From Thalassia testudinum (lineage: Eukaryota > Streptophyta > Magnoliopsida > Alismatales > Hydrocharitaceae), in the NCBI GenBank assembly GCA_037157565.1, contig JAZHRO010000002.1:77178001-77242000 (forward strand): a DNA stretch of 64,000 nt. Reading direction: 5' to 3'. Numbering within the stretch: the stretch's first letter is position 1; the number at the start of each line of letters is the position of its first letter. The position numbers and the translations under genes were made by a program. The notes under the pieces were generated by a model, which saw only the letters and a list, made by a program, of their open reading frames with translations, was not told where the DNA came from and searched no databases. Positions 1 through 11,400 of the stretch are shown here, piece by piece.

Positions 1-786
1 GGCGTACCTGATTCATCCAAGTCTAGGGAAGTTGTGACACTCATAGGAGTGTTCTTCCCTTTACTTTTCGCCATTTCAAATCTTTTCAGCATCTCCTTTG
101 TGTATTTTGATTGACACACAAAGGTCCCGAATTTGAGTTGAGTGATTTGTAAACCCAAGAAAAACTTGAGTTCACCCATCAAACTCATTTCGAATTCTTT
201 CTGCATAATCTCTGAGAACTTTCTACATATAGATTTATTAGTAGCACCAAAGATAATATCATCTACATATATTTGAACTAATAAAATATCTTTTCCTTTT
301 CTTTTAATAAATAATGTGGAATCAGCTTCCCCTATAGAAAATTTTACATTTAACAAATATTCTTTAAGCCTCATACCAAGCTCTAGGAGCTTGCTTTAGA
401 CCATATAGTGTCTTATTTAATTTATAGATGAAATGACGCTAGACTCAAAATCAGGAGGTTGTTTTACAAAAACTTCCTCCATAATGAATCCATTAAGAAA
501 TGCACTCTTAACGTCCATTTGAAAGAGTTTAAAGTCAAGGAAGGTGGCATAAGCAAGAAGCATGCGAATTGATTCGAGTTGAGCTACGGGAGCATAGGTC
601 TCATCAAAATCAATTCCTTCTTCTTGGTTGTACCCTTGTGCTACCAAATGAGTCTTGTTCCGAATGACTATACCAGATTCATTCAACTTGTTCCAAAATA
701 CCCATTTGGTTCCTATTACCGTTTGCCCTTTAGGCTTAGGTACTAGATCTCAAACTTCATTCCTTTGGAATTAGTTGAGTTCCTCT
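1..786 (-). pseudogene. copia reverse transcriptase (degenerate, cut by window edge)
   Basis: The best stretch (417-686) carries copia RT hallmarks: KTHLVAQGYNQEEGIDF followed by ETYAPVAQLESIRMLLA and QMDVKSAFLNG, which holds the first catalytic aspartate. Upstream the frame gives GTKWVFWNKLNESG. Towards position 1 the frame continues with several stops through ALYGLKQAPRAWYE, MGELKFFLGLQ-like and KYTKEMLKRF-like stretches, the usual end of the RT domain. The RNase H part is off the window. It would copy element RNA to DNA in the virus-like particle; stops make it non-functional. Confidence 0.9.
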
Positions 787-815
787 TGCATGGCCATCAT
801 CCAAGGTTCTTTGGA

Positions 816-1214
816 TCATGCTTCTTCGACACTCTTGGGTTCAACTTGAGATACAAAGGCGGAGAGATCGAAAGAGCAACTAAAATGAGATCGGGTTTCA
901 ACGCCATCAGAAATACTTCCAATGACTTGACTTTCGGGATGATCCCTTTGATATATCCAATCTTTTGGAAGATTATGGATATTGGAGTTTAGGATGTTAG
1001 ACACATCAATAGAAGAATCATCTTCATCTTCCATATTGACTCGGTCAATAGAGAAAGAGTGAGGAGATTCATCGAAGGAAACATGAAGGGTTTCCTCTAC
1101 TATTAATGTGGTCTTGTTAAAGACCCGATATGCCTTACTACATGAAGAATAACCAATAAAGATGGCTTCTTCACCTTTGGCATCAAATTTATCTAAATTA
1201 GAGTAGGTATTCAA
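816..1214 (-). pseudogene. copia integrase C-terminal region and linker to RT
   Basis: A 132-residue open stretch contains NLDKFDAKGEEAIFIGYS and KAYRVFNKTTLIVEETLHVSFDE, the typical end of copia integrase where the catalytic core meets the acidic linker before RT. The linker is rich in D, E, S and N. It is in the correct place between the integrase core on its right and RT on its left. Confidence 0.85.
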
Positions 1215-1762
1215 AATAAAGCATCGACATCCAAAAACTTTAAAATAACTGATTTTGGGTATTTTCCCATAATATAATTCAAAACAAGTTTTTCACAACC
1301 TGGATCGAATTAAGGTGCAATTTAACAGTGTTAACCGCCTTAGCTCAAAAGTACTTTAGTAACCTGGAGTCTATGAGCAATGTTCGAGCACACTTTTGAA
1401 GAGTACGGTTCTTTCTCTCAACTACCCCATTTTGTTGAGGTGTTCAAGAGAAGGAAAACTCATGAGCAATACCATGCTCTTAAAAAAAAATCATCAAACA
1501 AGGAATTTTCAAACTTGCCCCCATGATCACTATGAATACGAGTGATTTGGTAGCCTTTTTCAATTTGAACCTTTCTACAAAAAATAGAAAGACGGAAAAT
1601 ACTCCTTTGGATCTCAAGAAGGAGACCCACGAAAACCTTGAAAAATCATCTACAATCACATAGCAATATTTGCATCCACTAAGGCTCTCATATTTTGTTG
1701 GTCCAAACAGATCCAGGTGAAGTAGTTCTAATGGTCTTGGTGTGGATATTAACTTCTTTGTT
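1215..1762 (-). pseudogene. copia integrase catalytic core (degenerate)
   Basis: No long open frame survives, but translation shows RIHSDHGGKFENSLF near 1500-1540, with a catalytic aspartate, and QQNGVVERKNRT near 1412-1440, with the catalytic glutamate of the DDE triad. Between them are frameshifts, including an A-run at about 1483-1491. The fragment joins the protease/pre-integrase part at 1763 and the C-terminal part at 1214. Confidence 0.8.
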
Positions 1763-2420
1763 TTAAAAACTAGATTTCATAATTTTACCTAATTTACATG
1801 AATCACAGATAAGTTCATTTAAAAATTTTCCTTTAAGATGACCTCGAACTAGTTCATGTTTGGTTAGTTTTTGAATTAGCTTCATATGAACATGTCCTAG
1901 TCTTCTATGCCATATATTTAACTCATTACTTGCTACAAGAAATTCATAAGTGCTATCTTTATCAAATTCTACAATATAGATGTTATTAAATCTAGTTCCC
2001 TTAAGAAGAGTTTCATTGGTTGATGAATGCATAATTTCAAATATTTTTGAAGTAAATACTACCTTAAATCCCTTATTACAAATTTGACTAACACTTAAAA
2101 GATTAAGTTTTAGTCCTTTAACTAGAGAGACATTTGAGATGGGAGAGAGAAGGTTACCTATTTTACCAAGGCCAATAATATGGCCCATGTGGTTGTTACC
2201 AAACGTAACCGTTCCTCCATCCATAGGTTGGAGGTCCAAAAATAGGTGCTTGTCTCCCATCATGTGTTTGGAACACCCGGAGTCCATCACCCATTGGCCT
2301 CCTTGATGGCAGTGGTCTCCTTGTCTTCTTTCTTGTAGACCCCTTTACTCCTACAAAAGATCTTTGTTGGTGACTTGGTGTTTCTTTAGGTCTTTCTAAT
2401 TTGAGTCGTCCATCCTTCAT
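1763..2420 (-). pseudogene. copia aspartic protease and GAG-pre-integrase domain
   Basis: The frame starting at 2290 reads MMDSGCSKHMMG, the copia protease active-site motif (D-S-G), followed by LNLLSVSQICNKGF. The GAG-pre-integrase zinc motif follows: WHRRLGHVHM then CDSCKLGK (H-H-C-C). An overlapping frame (2196-2420) suggests a frameshift just upstream of the active site. The protease would cleave the Gag-Pol polyprotein. Downstream integrase is disrupted. Confidence 0.88.
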
Positions 2421-2480
2421 TTTGTATATCCAATTTTTGACATTATAATGTCCTTTGAACCCTACAAAACAAAGTGAAAG

Positions 2481-3146
2481 TTATTTTTTCGGTATCCATT
2501 GTAATGTAGATCCGTATTTGTTAGTGGTCCAATTTGGAGGAGGATCCTTTTTCGACTCACTTTGACTAGGTTCATAAAAGCTTAGTCCAAATTTACTCGA
2601 GGAAGGTTTTTGATAGGCAATGAGCTTGTCCAAGTTATCTTTTCCCTTCATAAATTTGGCTAAGTCCTCAAGAAGTTGATTTGATTTTTCTTTAAAGTAA
2701 TTTATCTCTATTTTCATTATGTCTAGTTTATCTTCTAGTCCTCTAATCTCCACTCTAAGTAAGCTATTCTCATCCTTTTTAAAGGAGTTTGATTTTTCAA
2801 GCACATGGATTTTGTCGAGTAATTCTTCTCTATCTAGAAATTTTTGTTCACTCATTGCCGTATACAAATCATTTGTTAATGACTCATTTTCAATCATTAG
2901 GTTTCTTATTTGCATAGTCAAGGCAGTGGTTTCTTTAGTAAGAATTAGATTCTTCTCTTCAATATCATTGATTAATTTCTTACTCTCTAAGTTTTCTTCT
3001 TTTAGAGCTTTGCTTTTAGTCTTTGTTTCCTTAAGATCTAGATATAGTGAGTCAAAAGTATCTTGTAATTCATCTAGAGAATAGGAGTTTACCTCAGGCT
3101 CCTCAGATTCAGATTCGGAAGCATCTTTTGTTGCCATTAGTCCCAA
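2481..3146 (-). pseudogene. copia gag, coiled-coil C-terminal part
   Basis: A 221-residue open frame, rich in K, E, L and N with heptad-like leucine spacing across its middle, predicts a long coiled coil. It ends in a basic, proline-containing tail (KKDPPPNWTTNKYG). This coiled-coil extension after the zinc knuckle is typical of SIRE-type gag. It is separated from the knuckle-bearing piece at 3231-3710 by stops in an acidic stretch. Confidence 0.8.
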
Positions 3147-3230
3147 GCATGCTGTTTCTTCATTTGTTTCCTCCTCTTCTTATTTGGAGGTAGAATCATC
3201 CCAAGTTGCTTGGAATGCCTTCTTCTTGAG

Positions 3231-3710
3231 TCACTTAGGCTTGGAGAACTTCTTGTAGTCAGAAGACTTCCTGTATTTCTTCTCATCATCCCTTTTGAGT
3301 AAGGGACAATCCTTCCTTATGTGACCTCTCTTCTTGCAATTATAGCAAACTAGAGGATCTTCCTCCCTTTTCCTTCCCTTGATCTCTTTCCTATTTCTGA
3401 GAAACTTTTTAAACTTTTTAGCTAATAAAATGAATTCTTTATCATCGGTACTTACCTCATCGTCCGACGTAGCTTTGAAGGCTAAGGTCTTCTTTATTGG
3501 CTCCGGTGTGATAGATTTCTTCTTTTGCTCCATTTTTGATTCATAAGCCATAAGATTCCCAAGTAGATTTTCCATGTCTAGATCCTCTACTTGGTTGGCT
3601 TCTTCTATTGCCGTGACTTTTTGCTCCCTCTCGGGTCCAAGGGAGCAAAGGAGCTTCCCTTGAAGCTCCCCCTTTATAAATGTCTTTCCTAGAGAGTTGA
3701 GGTTATTCAC
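3231..3710 (-). pseudogene. copia gag with CCHC zinc knuckle
   Basis: A 159-residue open frame contains VCYNCKKRGHIRKDCPLLKR, a textbook CX2CX4HX4C zinc knuckle that binds element RNA. It is preceded by the gag (UBN2-type) C-terminal stretch with repeated acid/lysine segments. The N-terminal gag in 3711-4198 continues in a broken frame. Confidence 0.88.
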
Positions 3711-4198
3711 TATTAACGTGAATCAGGTTTACATGTCCCCAAGTCTCTCACTTTCCTTCATAGAAAAGGCTTCGAATTCCAGCAATAACATGTTAATCTT
3801 AGAGGATTTAACTCTAGAAGCACCTTCGTGAGTTACCTCTAAGGTTCTTCATATCTCGTGGGCAATTGTGCATTGGCTAATGCGTTTGAACTCCTCCGAG
3901 CTGAGTGCGCAGTAGAGTGAGTTCATCGCCCTAGCATTTAGTCCAAGGTGATGAATCTACTCCACCGTGTATCCCATTTCTGGTTTCTCAGGAATGAGGT
4001 ATGCAGATTGGCATTTCTCCCAAACGGAGAAATCGTTGGCTTGAAGCCACATCTTCATTCTCAGCTTCCAATAGGTGTAGTTTGTCCCTTCGAAGAGTGG
4101 TGGTCGGGTGGTGGATTGCCCCTCAGATCTGCCAGTGGAAATGACTCACCCCTCCATGTGATGTTCCCACGAATGTTACTCCTAAAAGTGGAAAACCT
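3711..4198 (-). pseudogene. copia gag N-terminal region (degenerate)
   Basis: No long open frame is left on the minus strand. Position, between the primer-binding site and the knuckle-bearing gag, and scattered matches in translation mark it as the decayed gag N-terminus. Confidence 0.6.
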
Positions 4199-4210
4199 GC
4201 TCTGATACCA
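4199..4210 (-). other. primer-binding site, initiator tRNA-Met type
   Basis: The minus strand reads TGGTATCAGAGC, complementary to the 3' end of plant initiator tRNA-Met, two bases inside the LTR edge. This fixes both the element's orientation and the inner LTR boundary at about 4213. Confidence 0.92.
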
Positions 4211-4754
4211 ATTGAAATTACACTAGAGGGGGGTGAATAGTGAATTTAGAAAATATAGTAAGACAAAAATACAAACACAAAAAGAGGCACAAGATTTTTA
4301 GGTGGAAACTCAAAACGGGTGAAAACCACCACCTAAGCCAATCCCTTGACTTAGGATTTTCGATCGCAAAGTGATCAATCCACTAACCACACTACTTAAA
4401 AGAGGGTAGTGTACCTCAATTACAAATCTCACCTCTGATCCCTAAACGGAGGTTTCTCCTTTCATAATGAAGAGATGCGAACCCGATAGGCCGGATACCC
4501 AAACTACAATAATAGAATAAGAATAAAACAACACCTATAGAACACCCCAAAATATTAATGACTTCCGTATGTATTAAGCATAAAAAGAACTCCCTGAGAA
4601 TTAGTAGAATGAAGTGCATCGGGAGTGTAGGTTTGCCCTTTAATCAGAGTGTTGGCACAGCACAAGGGCAATAGGAAGCAAAGAGTGGTGAACAAGTGAT
4701 TTTCTAACGAAATTGAATATCAAGAGGTGTATGTTGCCTAAGAGGGGTTGTAGT

Positions 4755-4764
4755 CTATTTATAG
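4755..4764 (-). promoter_or_regulatory. TATA box of copia 5' LTR
   Basis: The minus strand reads CTATAAATAG, followed by ACTACAACCCC. It lies in the same relative place as the TATA box of solo LTR K. Confidence 0.6.
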
Positions 4765-4883
4765 GCAAGTTTGGAACTTTCAAGAATGCTTGGGAGAGGT
4801 CTCCTAGCCGTTGGAGCCAAGTCCCAAGAGATTGGGATGAAATCCAACACAAATCAAAGCAATCATGAATCTGACAGCAATAA

Positions 4884-5512
4884 CAGATGTCTGATTTTTG
4901 GTTTAGACATCTTGTAAGACGTCTGATTACAATTATGGATGTCTGATTCTATTAATCAGGCTAACTGTTTTCATTGGATCGAAACAGGGACGTCTGATAT
5001 ATTTATATAAGACGTTTGATAAAAATATTGGATGTTTAATTATAAGTGGATTCATTCCTGTTTTGACCAGATCCAAACAGGGTTCTAGATTTTAAGGAGC
5101 AGACGCTAGTCTGGACGTATGCCACATTTCCTAAACGTCTAGAAAAATAATAAGGACATGCCTCGGTAATCCAAGAGTTGATCATTGGTTTCTAATAAGA
5201 TTTGCACATAAATAAATGGGTAACGGTCCATTGATAGACGTCTGGAGACATGTCTAGACGTCTAAAAGTGTATTTGCCAGTTATAATAGAAAGAAAATGG
5301 GTACTTGAGTCTAATGGTTGGTTTAAGGACATCCAGGCAATGTATTCGACGTTTGGATGAGGCTATGGACGTCTAATAGAAGGTTGCTTCGACTGATGCC
5401 TAAGAAGTTAGAATTTAAAGAAAATACTATAGGCAATTAAACATCTGAAACAATGATTAGACATCTTAAAGTTGAAAATCAGACATCTGACGGTTGTTAT
5501 GGATGTCTGATT
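4884..5512. repeat. array of about 17 GACGTC-type motifs
   Basis: Variants of (A/G)GACGTCTGAT recur about 17 times in about 630 bp, on both strands, with GATGTC and GACATC forms, as expected from CpG decay of GACGTC. They lie upstream of the LTR TATA box. Confidence 0.8.
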
Positions 5513-5842
5513 TGTGTCATAGTGTTAGGTTTTTATTTCTAATTTATCCTAAGTGTCGAGAGCCTAAGTTAGCTTTTATAAGTTATGTTTGGGGGCTCTT
5601 TACAGCATCTCTAGACTCAAATAAAATAAAGATTACAACCTTTGAAAGTTTACATAAAAGCCTATGGGCTATGACAACACTTATGCTAATCTAGTCTTCA
5701 CGCTTTTAACCCTCCGACTTAGAAAACTCCATGAATCCTACAATTGTGTTATTATAGAGAAAAATATGCTATGCTTATGTTTTATCTCTTTTTCTTTATT
5801 TTTGTAAAATCATCAAAATATTATTTATGTGGGGTTGAACTA

Positions 5843-6375
5843 ATAGATCGGAGTCGCAGACGTGGGAGAGACGCTGTGGTGGTTGGGCGTTGTCGGTGGC
5901 TCGCGATGGTGGATGGAGAAGAGGTTGTTGTTGGAAAGAAGGTTCTCCCTCCGTGGGGAGGAAGATGGATCTCAGTGGAAGGGTGGGGCTCTTTTTGTTC
6001 CTACCTGAAAGCCAAAAAAGGGAAAAAATCATGAGATATATATATATATATTTGAGGGAAAATAAATAGGGAAGGAAATGTAATTGATTAATTGAGAGAC
6101 ATATAATCATGTACTCTAAAATTGATTCCCTTACTATTTTTGTTAGAATAAAATCCCAACATTGCTATGATATCTCAAATTAAGATTTGATGTGATGCTC
6201 TTGCTAAAAAATGAATAATTAATCCCTTCACATAAAGATTAATGTAATTAATACATGAAATGATAAATCTAAAGCTCAAATAATTTTTTCAACATCATGC
6301 ATGCTTTAAATTAGTCTCTTATTCCAATAACAATATTCTTAGGCTCTAATTTAGTCCACTAAAGTGGACCAATCA
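5843..6375 (-). repeat. remnant of a gypsy LTR (U3 end)
   Basis: On the minus strand it starts TGATTGGTCCACTTTAGTGG at 6375, the same tip as the LTRs of element C (TGATGAGTCCACTTTAGTGG) and A. An AT-rich U3 follows, similar in layout to 40390-40619. The far part (5843-6020) is GC-richer. The remaining LTR is missing, presumably displaced beyond the copia insertion. No gene is seen. Confidence 0.6.
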
Positions 6376-6392
6376 CTGACCTCATTGGCTTC

Positions 6393-7594
6393 TATTAACG
6401 CGGCTAGATCATGTTTTAACAAATATTTCATTGTAATAAAGACGAACTTTCCGCGAAAACAAATAAAGACTTATAACTTGAAAGTCAGAGTATCCGAGGT
6501 CGAACACAGGGAGCAATCTAAGTATTCCAAAACTTGAGAACACAACTTTTTAAATAAGAAGAAATGACTAGTTCAATAGAAGTGACATGAGAGTGATATA
6601 GAAAGAAATTGCTCAAGAAAAAATGGACGTCTGATGCAAAATTAGACGTCTTAAAGTATTTCCCAGACTCTTCTTTTGGTGCTGCTTCAGCTCCTTTTCT
6701 TCTCTTCCTTTGCTGCTTTTGTTCCTCTTCTTTTTCCTTCTTTTCTTGATTTGCGGCCAAGTCCTGGTTTGTCTCTTCTTAAGTTGTCTTCTTTTTCTTC
6801 TTCCTCTTCTTCCTTTGATTTCTTGCTTCTTTGTCTGCCCCTTGATCTCTTTCTTCTTCCTTCTTTAGTTCTGTTCTCTTTGGCCTCGCTTCTTCTTCTC
6901 TGCCTTGCCTTTCTTTTTCCTCTGCGGAGCCTCCTTCCTTCTTTTCCTTCACTTGCAGCGGCTAAGTCCATGCTTCCTGCACACAAGCACCACGCAGCAA
7001 AACCTACTCCTCTACCCTTCCCGTGCGTCTCTCTCTCTGAATCTCTCTTCGGTATGCTCTCCCAGAGCCAGGTTATCAGGTCAGGTCGCACCCAGGTCTA
7101 GGCGCGCCGGCGTGGGTGTGGTGCACGAGGAGTGCTCAAGAGGGTGTCGGGTCGGATCGCGCCAGATCCATGTGATGAGCTCACGGACGAGGTGCTGTGT
7201 TTTAGGTGAGGGACCTCACCCCAAGTGTTATCGGAGGCAACAAGGCAATAACACAAAATCAATATAAAGGACTCACGTGCATTACAGCTTACCGAGGTGC
7301 GACTATTGTTCCACCGTTCTTTCTCGCGCGCCCGCAGGAGTCCGTCCTCCAATTGCAGCACTGTTGGTCTCGCGGCGTCACTTGCTGGGACAACTGGATT
7401 CGCAAAACCTTCCCAAGTTTGCAGCACTTGGAACCCTGAAGTCTTTCAACCTGGAGCAAGCGTGCAGCTTCCTCGAGTCACCGCTAATGGCAGCCGGAGC
7501 TTGAAACCTACCTGACACAAAAAGGGCCTTGTGGCTCAATCAGATCATAGAGGGACCTTCGCCGTGTCATGGTGAAGGTGAGGAAGTAGGTGCC
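6393..7594 (-). repeat. LTR H, left copy, distal (R/U5) part
   Basis: Reverse-complement match to 14370-15613. It contains the CCCTGTGTTCGACC-type block common near the ends of these LTRs (as GGTCGAACACAGGGAG at 6491-6506), a long pyrimidine-rich stretch (6670-6960), and one GACGTC motif pair at 6625-6655. It is interrupted at 7594 by insert J. Lysine/glutamate-rich open frames here are artefacts of the purine tract. Confidence 0.85.
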
Positions 7595-8482
7595 TGATAG
7601 CGAAATACGCGTGATTTGCAAAAGTGGGTTTTTAACGTCGTTGTAACACGCGAATTCGCATACGCTTTTAAATTTATATTCCTAGGTAGGGGAGTATCTG
7701 GGGTCGTCCAAGGAGGCCAAATGTTTGCAAAAGTGATTCTCTTGCTTGGAACACAAATCTCAACTTTCTTTTTGGTATTTTTCAATATATCATTTTTTTT
7801 GTTTTAAATTAAGACAACATGCGAAATGGTGGCGGGAAGGTGATTTACACTTCAATTTAAACTATACTTCTAAGTGGCAAGTAGAGCCTTTCCCTAAGCT
7901 CACTCTAGGCAAGTGGAGGCCTAGAATAATTAGGGAGAGGGAGTGAAGAATGCTAAAAACAAGCAAATAGAAATGCAAATAAGAAATTACAAAGAAGGCA
8001 ACTAGATAAATGAAAAAGTGTTTTACAAAAAGGCCTAGTAGAGGAATGCTTCTACTACTAGAAATTGCAAATAAGAAAAGCAAACACAAATCCTCTAGAT
8101 AGATGGTGAAGAAGAGGGCTTCTTGCTCCAAGGTTGGTGGCTCCCAATCTTGAAAGGAATCCTTCAACTCCTTCCTTGCTGTGCTCCGCCAAGGTGATGT
8201 CCTCCAAGGCAAGCCCTAAGGGGGCGTGCCCTAAGCTTCCCTCCAAGGGTGGATGTCCACCCTAGGTCCTTCTCCTTTGCCTGGCTGTCCTCCTTGAAGT
8301 GGAAGAGTCCTCCTCCTTGGCGTGGCCCAAGTTGAAGAGAGTGGGGAGAAGAAGTCACCAAAAGGGCTGGTGATGTGCCCCTTTAATCTCCTTCTCTACT
8401 CCTTCTTCTTGGCCGTAGGTATAGGTGGTATAGGTAGCAAAATACACTAATGGAGGATGCCTCAAAATGGTGGTAGGTGGTG

Positions 8483-8494
8483 GGTTTTTATAGA
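8483..8494 (-). promoter_or_regulatory. TATA box of solo LTR J
   Basis: The minus strand reads TCTATAAAAACC, downstream of the U3 part when read leftwards from 9852. Confidence 0.5.
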
Positions 8495-8869
8495 ATAGGA
8501 AGGGGGCTAAGGTGACTCTTGGAATGGAGGGCTAAGATGAAGAGATGGAGGTGGTTAAGGATCCAATGGTCAAGGTGAATTGGCGCCACCTTAAGGGACA
8601 CCTAGGGGGTGGTTATGGGTGTTGACATCCCTTGATATTGGCACCAAAATGGCTTCTAGAAGGGGGTCTAAGTTGGCACCAAGAAGGGTTCTAGAAGGAG
8701 GGGTAGGTGGATGGCTAGGATGGATTATGTGGGTAGGTGTAGGGTGGATTAAGGGCTGAAAGTTGGTGCCAATATAGAGGTGGTTAGGGGTAGTTTCTGG
8801 TGCCAACTTTTGGTGTCTTTTGGTGGTGATGATGGGGTGAAGGGATGGCTAGGAGTTGGTGGCAACTTG

Positions 8870-9625
8870 AGTAGGGTAGCTAGCTTAGGTAGGCTTAAGT
8901 TGGTGAAGCTAGCTAGGGTTGAATTTGAAGGTGGTGGATGGCCAAAGAGCTGGTTGCTAGCTAAGCTAAGCTAAGCTAAGCTAAGCTAGCTTAGATAAAG
9001 GTGGAGTAGAGGAGAAGGTGTTGGAGCTAGGGTTTGGAGGAAGGAGCTGAGGAGGAGAAGTCTGGAGCTGGAGCTGGAGCTGGCTGCTGCTGAAGAGGCT
9101 GGCATGGGCCTACTCTAGCTGGCTTAGCTTGCCAGTTCTTTGCTAGTTGCTAAGCCAAGCTAAAGTAAGCTAGCTTCTACCATAATGAGCTGAGGTGAGC
9201 TAAGTCTGGTGCTCCCGGGGAGAATCAAGCTGGTTCAGGCAGCTAAGGTAGCTTAGCTCAACTGAGTTGAGCTAAGCTAAGTCCCCGGGAGCTGGACTTG
9301 AGCTTCCTGAGCTGGGATGAGTTCTTCTTCAACTGGCTGGAGTTGAGTGGAGCTGGATGTAGCTGGGTCTGAGCTGGGGTGAACTCCTGTCAACTCAGCT
9401 GAGCTAGGTAGAGCTCCCTGTGGACTAGTGGGAGCTGAGATGAGCTAGACTCAGCTAAGTTGAGCTGGATCTTAGCTGACTTGAGCTAGGGTGAGCTAAG
9501 ATGAACTCTCTTGAGCTGGCATTCAGCTGAGATTAGCTGACTGGAGCTGGGATGAGCTAACCCTAGTTCAAGTAAGCTAGGTTCCAGCTGTGGTGAGCTA
9601 GATCAAGCTGAGTTCCAGCTAGTCT
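8870..9625. repeat. AGCT-rich low-complexity tract
   Basis: The motif AGCT, mostly as GAGCT, TGAGCT or CTAAGCT, recurs every 5-15 bases for about 750 bp. It includes a short perfect array of AGCTA units at 8957-8992 and GGAGCT triplets at 9064-9082. Being palindromic, AGCT appears on both strands. It lies in the U3 of solo LTR J. Confidence 0.85.
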
Positions 9626-9852
9626 GGGCTTCTCCTTCATCATTTGCCTTCTTGAGCACTAGGGCTTTAGGGATCTGTATATCTGTACATCCCTAACACT
9701 CATAAAAATATATTAAAAAGACAATAAAAGATGCAATGCATGCCTAACCTAATTTATGCCTAAATGCAGCCCAAAAACCCATTTGTGGAGTAAAATCCTA
9801 AGAGCTAGGTTTGTTTTAATGCATAAGAATGATGATAAACTAGCGTTTATCA

Positions 9853-11400
9853 GTGCCAGGCCGCGGGGTGGCCTAGGCGTGCGTGCCTAGGTCGCTCTGT
9901 GGCCGGACAGATGGGTTTGATTGGGGGGTAGTTGTGGTGGCGTAGAGGGTCTGTGGATGAGCGGAGGATATTCAGTGAAGTGTGGCGGAGGTCATGCGGT
10001 GGTTGGTGAGACATGTGGGGCTGCGGAGTGATGGGAGAGTCTCGCTGGAGGGTGGCCGGAGATGAGGAAGGTGGCGGTGGACAGTGACGGTCAAGGGGCG
10101 GTTGTGTGAAATAAAGTGAGGGAAATGAAAGAGTGGAAGATGGGGAACTTATCTGGATTGTTGGGAGTGAAAGGGGGCAGCGGAGTCAGACGGCTCGTTT
10201 GTGCCGTCGTCGGAGAAGACAACCCTGAGGGAGATAACGGCGACGAGGAGGAGGTCGGGGAGGTGTGCGCTTGGTGCGGCGCGACACGGGAGGATGAGGC
10301 GGAGTGAACTCTGCTGCTGGTATGGCAACAGAGCGACGAGAAGGAGGAGAGGTAATCACCAGAGCTTGCGGGCTTCTTGGCCGGAGAGAGGAGAGATGAA
10401 TTTTGGAGAGTTCTACGGCCAAAACAAGTCTGAGTCAATCGCAGAGGGTCGAGGATCCTTTTATAAGTGCTGACCGAGCTTCTGGTGCGTGGAGGGCAAT
10501 CCTTCAACCACCGTTGTCTCATCGAAGAAGGAAGGTAGTTGGGATCCCAAATCTTTCGTGCATTCGCATGAGAGATTGGACAGAAATCAAAGATTGTGAT
10601 CGGGCTCAGATGGAAGGGGATTCCTCAGAGAATCTCCCTTCCAATTCTGGGAGGAGATCTCTGAGGGATCAGGGAGTATCCCCCTGCCTTCCTCGCCAGA
10701 GAAGGATTCCTCCCCATTAATGGTAGAGGGACCTGATTGTAATATTGGCGAGGAAGCTAGGGGGGTTTATGTGATGGTTTTCAAAAGATAAGGGTCAAAA
10801 TGTAATTGGGTGTACTAATTTGCAAAGTAGGTCAAGATGACCTCCCCTTAGGTCCAAATTTTGGTAAAAATCTAATTTTGACCCAAGGAATCAAATGGTG
10901 TAGTTGGATTTTAGTTTTGACCACGTTTGAATGGATATTTTGCACAAAAACCTAAATTAGGTCAATTAATGAGCTAGGATCCTAATCTAGGTCAAACTAG
11001 GTTTCAAAGGCCAAATTGAATGTTCTAAACCCTAAGGGATATTTTTCCATGAATTTTAGAGGGTTTACTTGATTTTTATCCTGACCGAAACCTTGTTGAA
11101 TTAAGCAAGTCTGTTTTAGGGTTATAAGATGTCATTTAATTCCTGGTTTACACATAAACCCATTTCTGATTGAACCAACGTACTTTTTATCTTATTCAAA
11201 CCATTTGACATATGTTTTGTCTATAAGAAATCCTGTTTATGTACTGCAATGGTAAAATTGCAGTTTTAACCTTTATTTCTTATTTTTTTCTCAATGCACT
11301 TATTCCTCCAATTAAGCCCTCTTCTAAGTTATGCAGGAGCTTTTATTCTCTTTATTAGGTAAAAATGAGCTAGTTATGGCTCATGATGAGGCTCTCATCA
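9853..11400 (-). repeat. LTR H, left copy, proximal (U3) part
   Basis: Reverse complement of 12821-14370. The LTR start on the minus strand is TGATGAGAGCCTCATCATGA at 11400, a palindrome. Element D's LTR shares the following TGAGCCATAACTAGCT block, so H and D are one family. Confidence 0.87.
10457..10467 (-). promoter_or_regulatory. TATA box of left LTR H
   Basis: The minus strand reads CTTATAAAAGG, the counterpart of the right-arm TATA box at 13756-13765. Confidence 0.6.

Larger units (their letters stand above)
1..5842 (-). mobile_element. Ty1-copia retrotransposon, SIRE/Maximus-like, partial
   Basis: Reading leftwards from 5842 the order is 5' LTR, primer-binding site, gag with coiled coil and zinc knuckle, protease, integrase, reverse transcriptase; the RNase H end and 3' LTR lie beyond the window. 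PR-IN-RT order is the copia order. The long LTR (about 1.6 kb), long coiled-coil gag and initiator tRNA-Met primer site fit the SIRE/Maximus lineage. Every domain carries stops or frameshifts, so the copy is dead. It seems to have inserted into an older gypsy LTR, a remnant of which starts at 5843. The outer LTR edge near 5842 is placed by comparison with the solo LTR at 34459-36153; its TSD partner is off the left edge. Confidence 0.9.
4213..5842 (-). repeat. 5' LTR of the copia element
   Basis: The inner edge is next to the primer site. The inner 150 bp match, in reverse complement, the end of the solo LTR at 34459-36153 (shared GGTGGTGGTTTT and TTTCCACCT blocks). The outer edge near 5842 matches that LTR's start (TTTTGATGAT block at about 5803-5815). 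A TATA box and a dense array of GACGTC-type motifs lie inside. Confidence 0.85.
7595..9852 (-). mobile_element. solo LTR J (2,258 bp) inserted in LTR H
   Basis: The block starts TG and ends CA and is flanked by a perfect 5-bp duplication GTGCC (7590-7594 and 9853-9857). Removing it restores colinearity with the intact right arm (AGGCCGTGGGGTGG block at 14340-14365). On the minus strand it begins with the palindrome TGATAAACGCTAGTTTATCA, like other gypsy LTR tips here. No primer site, polypurine tract or coding domain is present, so it is best read as a solo LTR. Confidence 0.88.

Noticed and set aside
5843..6034. Possible host exon (GC-rich with a 96-residue frame)
   Set aside because: Sits between the copia LTR edge and a gypsy U3 and fits the GC-rich middle of an LTR; no splice-site or domain evidence.
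6676..7101. Overlapping open frames on both strands (K/E/R-rich or S/L/F-rich)
   Set aside because: They follow the purine/pyrimidine bias of LTR H; the same happens at 14964-15415 in the other arm. No domain and no conserved codon pattern.
7595..9852. DNA transposon with terminal inverted repeats
   Set aside because: Ends TGATA/TATCA look inverted, but TG...CA ends, a 5-bp duplication, a TATA box and similarity in tip style to neighbouring LTRs favour a solo LTR.
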